Program-made: the position numbers and the translations under genes
Source: CAZPBO01 sp964584815
GTDB taxonomy: Bacteria; Planctomycetota; SKW154
Length of the DNA stretch: 64,000 nt
Assembly (NCBI GenBank): GCA_964584815.1
Contig: CAZPBO010000001.1
Location: 1-64,000 of the forward strand
Reading direction: 5' to 3'
Notes under the pieces: generated by a model
Told to the model about the DNA's origin: nothing
Databases searched by the model: none
What the model saw: only the letters and a program-made list of their open reading frames with translations
In this document: positions 61,287 through 64,000 of the stretch, in pieces
Layout: every line of letters starts with the position of its first letter
How positions within the stretch are numbered: position 1 is the first letter of the stretch

Positions 61287-62378
61287 CTACTTGATAACCC
61301 ATTCATCATGAACAACCGTCTTCCTACGGGCGGGCGCGAAGAAAAAGTCTTCCGCCATATCCTTTCCTGTAAGCGTTCTGCGCCACGCACAAAGCCAGAG
61401 TTGCTCTTTCCCCTCGGAGAAAGGATTGAGCGCTTTTCCAATCCATTTTGGTGGCTTCTCCTGCTGGAGCAACTTCAATGTGCTCGTCAAAAAGTGGTCG
61501 GTCTGTTCCGCACGGTAGTTGGGCAGCCCCAGAATGGGGTTACCAAAGGGTTGTCCTGCAATAAGATAGAGCACGAGTCGTAGAGGCTTGCCGGCGGTGC
61601 CTGTCAGTGCCATCGGATAAAGCGGGGATTTAGATTTGAAATAAGCCACAAGCGGTGCAACCATCCCCCTATCATCCCGCCAATCAGCGCCCGGCTTCAC
61701 CTCCGCAAAGAAAAGCACCCAGCCACGACGCCGATACTCCTCAAGAACCTTCTCATCAGTAGGTTCCAATTTGAGCCCCTTCGCCTTAAGCACCGATGCA
61801 TAATCACCCCCCTTCAGTATCACACCCTTGTAGGGTCCTGCCTCAACCTCAACTCCTGTGAAACCCGCTCTTGTGGCGACTCCTAAATAGGTGGAAGTGA
61901 TGAGCGCCATAAACAGCGTAACACAACTCACAACCCCCACAACAGCCAGAACCCGCACAACTCCCACACCGATCCTGCCCCTTGACTTCCTCCAGACATA
62001 TATCCCAACAAGAACCGACAACACAACCCAAACAACAAACCCAACAATCTGGGAAATGTGAATCACCGTTATACGCTTTCTGGATATGAAGGCAAGATTC
62101 CAGAAGAGGAGGGTGAAAATGGATATCTCTTCTTCTGAATCTGGCGCCCAGATTTGCGGTTCTGACGGAAGAGGAACGACCCAGAAGAACTGTTCGCGTC
62201 TGCCTTGCCATCTGGGCTGCAGAATCAGTGTTTCGTTGCAGCCATCCCAGATAATGAGCGCCCGCTGATAGGGCATACCGGGCGGCGGTTCGGTTTCGGT
62301 TATGCCCACAAAGAACTTGCCGTCGGCAAAAACAGAAGCCGCACCAAGAACCGAAAAGATACAGACAAGCACCCTCAT
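61287..62378 (-). CDS. DUF2330-like membrane protein
   Basis: 363 residues with a signal peptide (MRVLVCIFSVLGAASVFADG). The segment QRALIIWDGCNETLILQPRW followed by FFWVVPLPSEPQIW matches the DUF2330 pattern. Unlike many members, two TM segments (about 108-130 and 143-170) are placed in the middle, with another beta-rich region after. No known function. ATG 62378 overlaps the HTH gene stop (ATGA), so the regulator and this protein form one operon. Confidence 0.7.
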   Translation of the reverse strand: MRVLVCIFSVLGAASVFADGKFFVGITETEPPPGMPYQRALIIWDGCNETLILQPRWQGRREQFFWVVPLPSEPQIWAPDSEEEISIFTLLFWNLAFISRKRITVIHISQIVGFVVWVVLSVLVGIYVWRKSRGRIGVGVVRVLAVVGVVSCVTLFMALITSTYLGVATRAGFTGVEVEAGPYKGVILKGGDYASVLKAKGLKLEPTDEKVLEEYRRRGWVLFFAEVKPGADWRDDRGMVAPLVAYFKSKSPLYPMALTGTAGKPLRLVLYLIAGQPFGNPILGLPNYRAEQTDHFLTSTLKLLQQEKPPKWIGKALNPFSEGKEQLWLCAWRRTLTGKDMAEDFFFAPARRKTVVHDEWVIK

Positions 62379-62581
62379 CTTTCTTCCTCCCCGAACGGGG
62401 GCTTGGGTTCTTCTTGGAACTGGTCAGGAGGAACGGTGTCAATGCCCTCACACCGAAAACGGGTGGACTCACCCACCCTGTAGTAAGTGAGTCGCCCGTT
62501 GTGCATCCACCTGCAGAGGGTCGGCTCGCTGATAGCGAAATGCTTTGCGGTTGCTCCGACATCACGCCATTCTCGTTCCAT
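62375..62581 (-). CDS. Excisionase/MerR-type HTH DNA-binding protein
   Basis: 68 residues: DVGATAKHFAISEPTLCRWMHNGRLTYYRVG then STRFR, the winged-helix 'HTH_17/excisionase' pattern. The strong promoter at 62607-62634 predicts a transcript start near 62600, which supports ATG 62581 (GGAAG 8 bases upstream) over the ATG at 62596. No integrase or attachment site is present, so it is probably a regulator. Likely controls its own operon and perhaps the divergent protease gene. Confidence 0.7.
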   Translation of the reverse strand: MEREWRDVGATAKHFAISEPTLCRWMHNGRLTYYRVGESTRFRCEGIDTVPPDQFQEEPKPPFGEEER

Positions 62582-62606
62582 CTCAATGTCTTCCATTTCC
62601 CATCAT

Positions 62607-62634
62607 ATTGTATCATAAACTGCCAATATGTCAA
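62607..62634 (-). promoter_or_regulatory. Strong promoter of the HTH-DUF2330 operon
   Basis: Minus strand perfect TTGACA (complement of 62629-62634), 16-base spacer, TACAAT (complement of 62607-62612). The best sigma-70 match in the window. It faces away from the legumain-like gene starting 160 bases to the right. Confidence 0.6.
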
Positions 62635-62792
62635 CCCAAATCTCGCAATCAAGGATGTAAGACCTCCTGAAACCCGTTCTTCCTGTCAGGGTTCTGCGAA
62701 CGACCTGCTTCAAAACAACTCTTTTGACACTAAACAGGATGCACATCCACGATTCGGTTCGTATGTTATATGTAGAGTTCGGAGGGATGAAT

Positions 62793-64000
62793 ATGGTGAA
62801 GCGTCTGGTGGTGTTTGTTTTTGTTTGTGTGGCGGCGCCGCTTTATGCGGATAACAAAGTTGAGCGTTATGCTCTGATTGCAGTGGGCTGTGCCGATACC
62901 AATGCGAGGCTCCATCCCGACCTTGACCCCATTGATAGGAACGCATCCTTTATACAGGTGGCAAGAGTGTATGCCGCTTTGCGCAAATGCGGTTTCAGTG
63001 ACAAGAACATCCGCATACTTTATGATACAGGGCGTGTGCAACCCGACTGGTCAGAACGGCAGAACCACACCGAACTTACGCGCATTAAGCGCTACCATTT
63101 CACCGGCAAATATTCCAACGCGGCAACACCCGAAAACATCGCTGCCCTGATGGATGAGTTCAAAAAGCAGGTGGACGAAAACGACATATTCGTCTTTTAT
63201 CTGATGACGCACGGTCATCCAAGTGGGACGGTGATGCTGGGAGGGCGCAGAAAGTGGACTTCTGCTCAAATCCAGCGGACACTTTCTGGGCTGAAGACAA
63301 AGCATGCTATTTTCTGTTTTGAGACATGTTTTTCTGGTGCGATATTGCAGCGGACAGATTTCCCAAACGCGGTCTGCGTCGCCGCAGCCCCACATAACTC
63401 CCCAGGATGGGTTGACAAAAAGTTCGCCAACTGTGTCAATTTCATCCTTGCAAAAGCCAATCCCAAAAACGACAAAAACAAAGACGGACTCGTCAGCGTT
63501 TCCGAAGCGATGGATGTGGTGCGCAAAAAGGCTGCTGACTACGAGCCGAAGTGGCGCCATTATCTACGCACAAAGTATAAGTTTCCAAAGCACAGTCCTG
63601 TTCCCCGCAGCGCTGTTGAACGCACATCCCTGAAAGGCGTTATGAAAATCGGCAGCCAGTTTAAGGACTTCAACCTCTTCATCAAATCTCTTACAAAGCA
63701 GAAAGACAAAAAGAGGAAAGTTAAGGCGAAGGAAGGAGCGTCTTCTGCTGTTGCTGCTGATTTGGAGCGCGCAAAGAACTACCTTGCCAAGAAGCAGTTC
63801 TACAAAGCGCACAAGTTGCTTGAACGCCTTGCAAAATCGGGTGATAAAAAGACCACAGAAGAAGCGCAGAAACTGCTCGCCCAGTTGCGCAAGGACGAGA
63901 AAGCGATGAAGGCGATAAAGGAGGCAGAGGCGGCATCATATGCCCGCGGAAGACTCTCCCTCGCAAAAACCTATATGAGCAACGGACTTTATGACAAAGC
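62793..64000 (+). CDS. Exported legumain/caspase-fold cysteine peptidase with EF-hand and helical repeats (runs off right edge)
   Basis: At least 402 residues, open to the edge. Signal MVKRLVVFVFVCVAAPLYA. Residues 25-215 follow the C13 legumain order: ALIAVGCADT, an ARVYAALRKCGFSDKNIRILYD helix-strand (split here for length), FYLMTHGHP with His140, and CFETCFSG with Cys179 in the E-x-C-x-S-G motif. DKNKDGLVSVSE at 227-238 is a perfect EF-hand calcium loop. After residue 300, AKNYLAKKQFYKAHKLLERL and later helices are TPR-like. ATG 62793 follows GGAGG by 7 bases. Confidence 0.75.
   Translation, partial: MVKRLVVFVFVCVAAPLYADNKVERYALIAVGCADTNARLHPDLDPIDRNASFIQVARVYAALRKCGFSDKNIRILYDTGRVQPDWSERQNHTELTRIKRYHFTGKYSNAATPENIAALMDEFKKQVDENDIFVFYLMTHGHPSGTVMLGGRRKWTSAQIQRTLSGLKTKHAIFCFETCFSGAILQRTDFPNAVCVAAAPHNSPGWVDKKFANCVNFILAKANPKNDKNKDGLVSVSEAMDVVRKKAADYEPKWRHYLRTKYKFPKHSPVPRSAVERTSLKGVMKIGSQFKDFNLFIKSLTKQKDKKRKVKAKEGASSAVAADLERAKNYLAKKQFYKAHKLLERLAKSGDKKTTEEAQKLLAQLRKDEKAMKAIKEAEAASYARGRLSLAKTYMSNGLYDK

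Noticed and set aside
62375..62581. Prophage or integrative element marked by an excisionase gene
   Set aside because: No integrase, att-like direct repeats or phage genes are near; the HTH protein is coupled to a DUF2330 gene.
1..64000. tRNA, rRNA, CRISPR arrays, riboswitches, transposases
   Set aside because: I scanned the short intergenic spaces for cloverleaf ends, regular repeats and known riboswitch cores and found none; nearly all sequence is coding.

Overview
This 64 kb window is dense bacterial DNA: about 47 protein genes, no tRNA, rRNA, CRISPR array or insertion sequence that I could find, and no gene-free stretch longer than about 300 bases. Exported proteins with signal peptides or lipoboxes, type IV pilus genes, AAGGAGG-type ribosome binding sites, frequent TTG/GTG starts and many ATGA/TGATG stop-start overlaps point to a Gram-negative-type, compact, fast-overlapping genome. 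A eukaryote-like Ser/Thr kinase, a sulfatase-modifying-factor (FGE) domain protein, caspase/legumain-fold proteins, an exported tricorn protease, an aldehyde:ferredoxin oxidoreductase, DUF763 and PPDK together suggest an anaerobic or thermophile-related member of a Planctomycetota-like or candidate phylum; the phylum is not resolved from sequence alone. Four runs of exactly 100 N are scaffold gaps of unknown true length and interrupt pilT/pilB, an EF-G-like gene, a HEAT-repeat gene and the FGE-domain gene.

Layout. 0-9.2 kb (+): RseC-like protein, rpmF-plsX-fabH, an aspartate-type aminotransferase, an exported zinc-finger protein, purC-purE, mtnA, nadB. 9.2-16.1 kb (-): pilR, pilS, pilC, pilB and pilT, lying 18 bp downstream of an EF-G-like gene (16.1-18 kb). 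18-23.3 kb (-): map-adk-secY-rplO-rpsE-rplR-rplF-rpsH, a spc-type operon that starts at rpsH with its own promoter, lacks rpmD, and encodes an L15 with a tandemly duplicated C-terminal domain. 23.4-31.5 kb (+): two further PilT-type ATPases, a large kelch lipoprotein with three calcium-type loops, a DUF763 protein and an uncharacterised lipoprotein. 31.7-34.8 kb (-): exported tricorn protease. 35-38.2 kb (+): argS and an FHA-GAF-HD-GYP signalling protein. 38.2-41.2 kb (-): zinc ribbon protein, AOR, class II aldolase, GAF/fRMsr-like protein. 41.3-46.3 kb (+): fabG, HEAT protein, hutI, DegT aminotransferase. 46.3-53.7 kb (-): Ser/Thr kinase, then an operon of FGE-domain protein, degenerate caspase-like lipoprotein and a four-TM protein. 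53.8-56.5 kb (-): ppdK. 56.6-61.3 kb (+): acyl-CoA dehydrogenase plus a full sodium-pumping acyl-CoA decarboxylase (carboxyltransferase, gamma-like, biotin carrier, beta). 61.3-62.6 kb (-): HTH regulator and DUF2330 membrane protein. 62.8 kb to the edge (+): legumain-like exported cysteine peptidase with an EF-hand.

How the parts fit. The pilus block gives an assembly ATPase, a platform, three retraction-type ATPases, a PilSR regulator pair and a lipoprotein that could be a PilY1-like calcium-dependent regulator. MtnA plus the aldolase-AOR operon could form a route that turns 5-deoxy or methylthio sugars into DHAP and an aldehyde that is then oxidised with ferredoxin. The decarboxylase operon would couple methylmalonyl-CoA (or a similar acid) decarboxylation to Na+ export. 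The most unusual items are the duplicated L15, the gamma subunit fused to a carboxypeptidase-regulatory-like domain, and the kinase / FGE / pseudo-caspase block together with the legumain-like protease.
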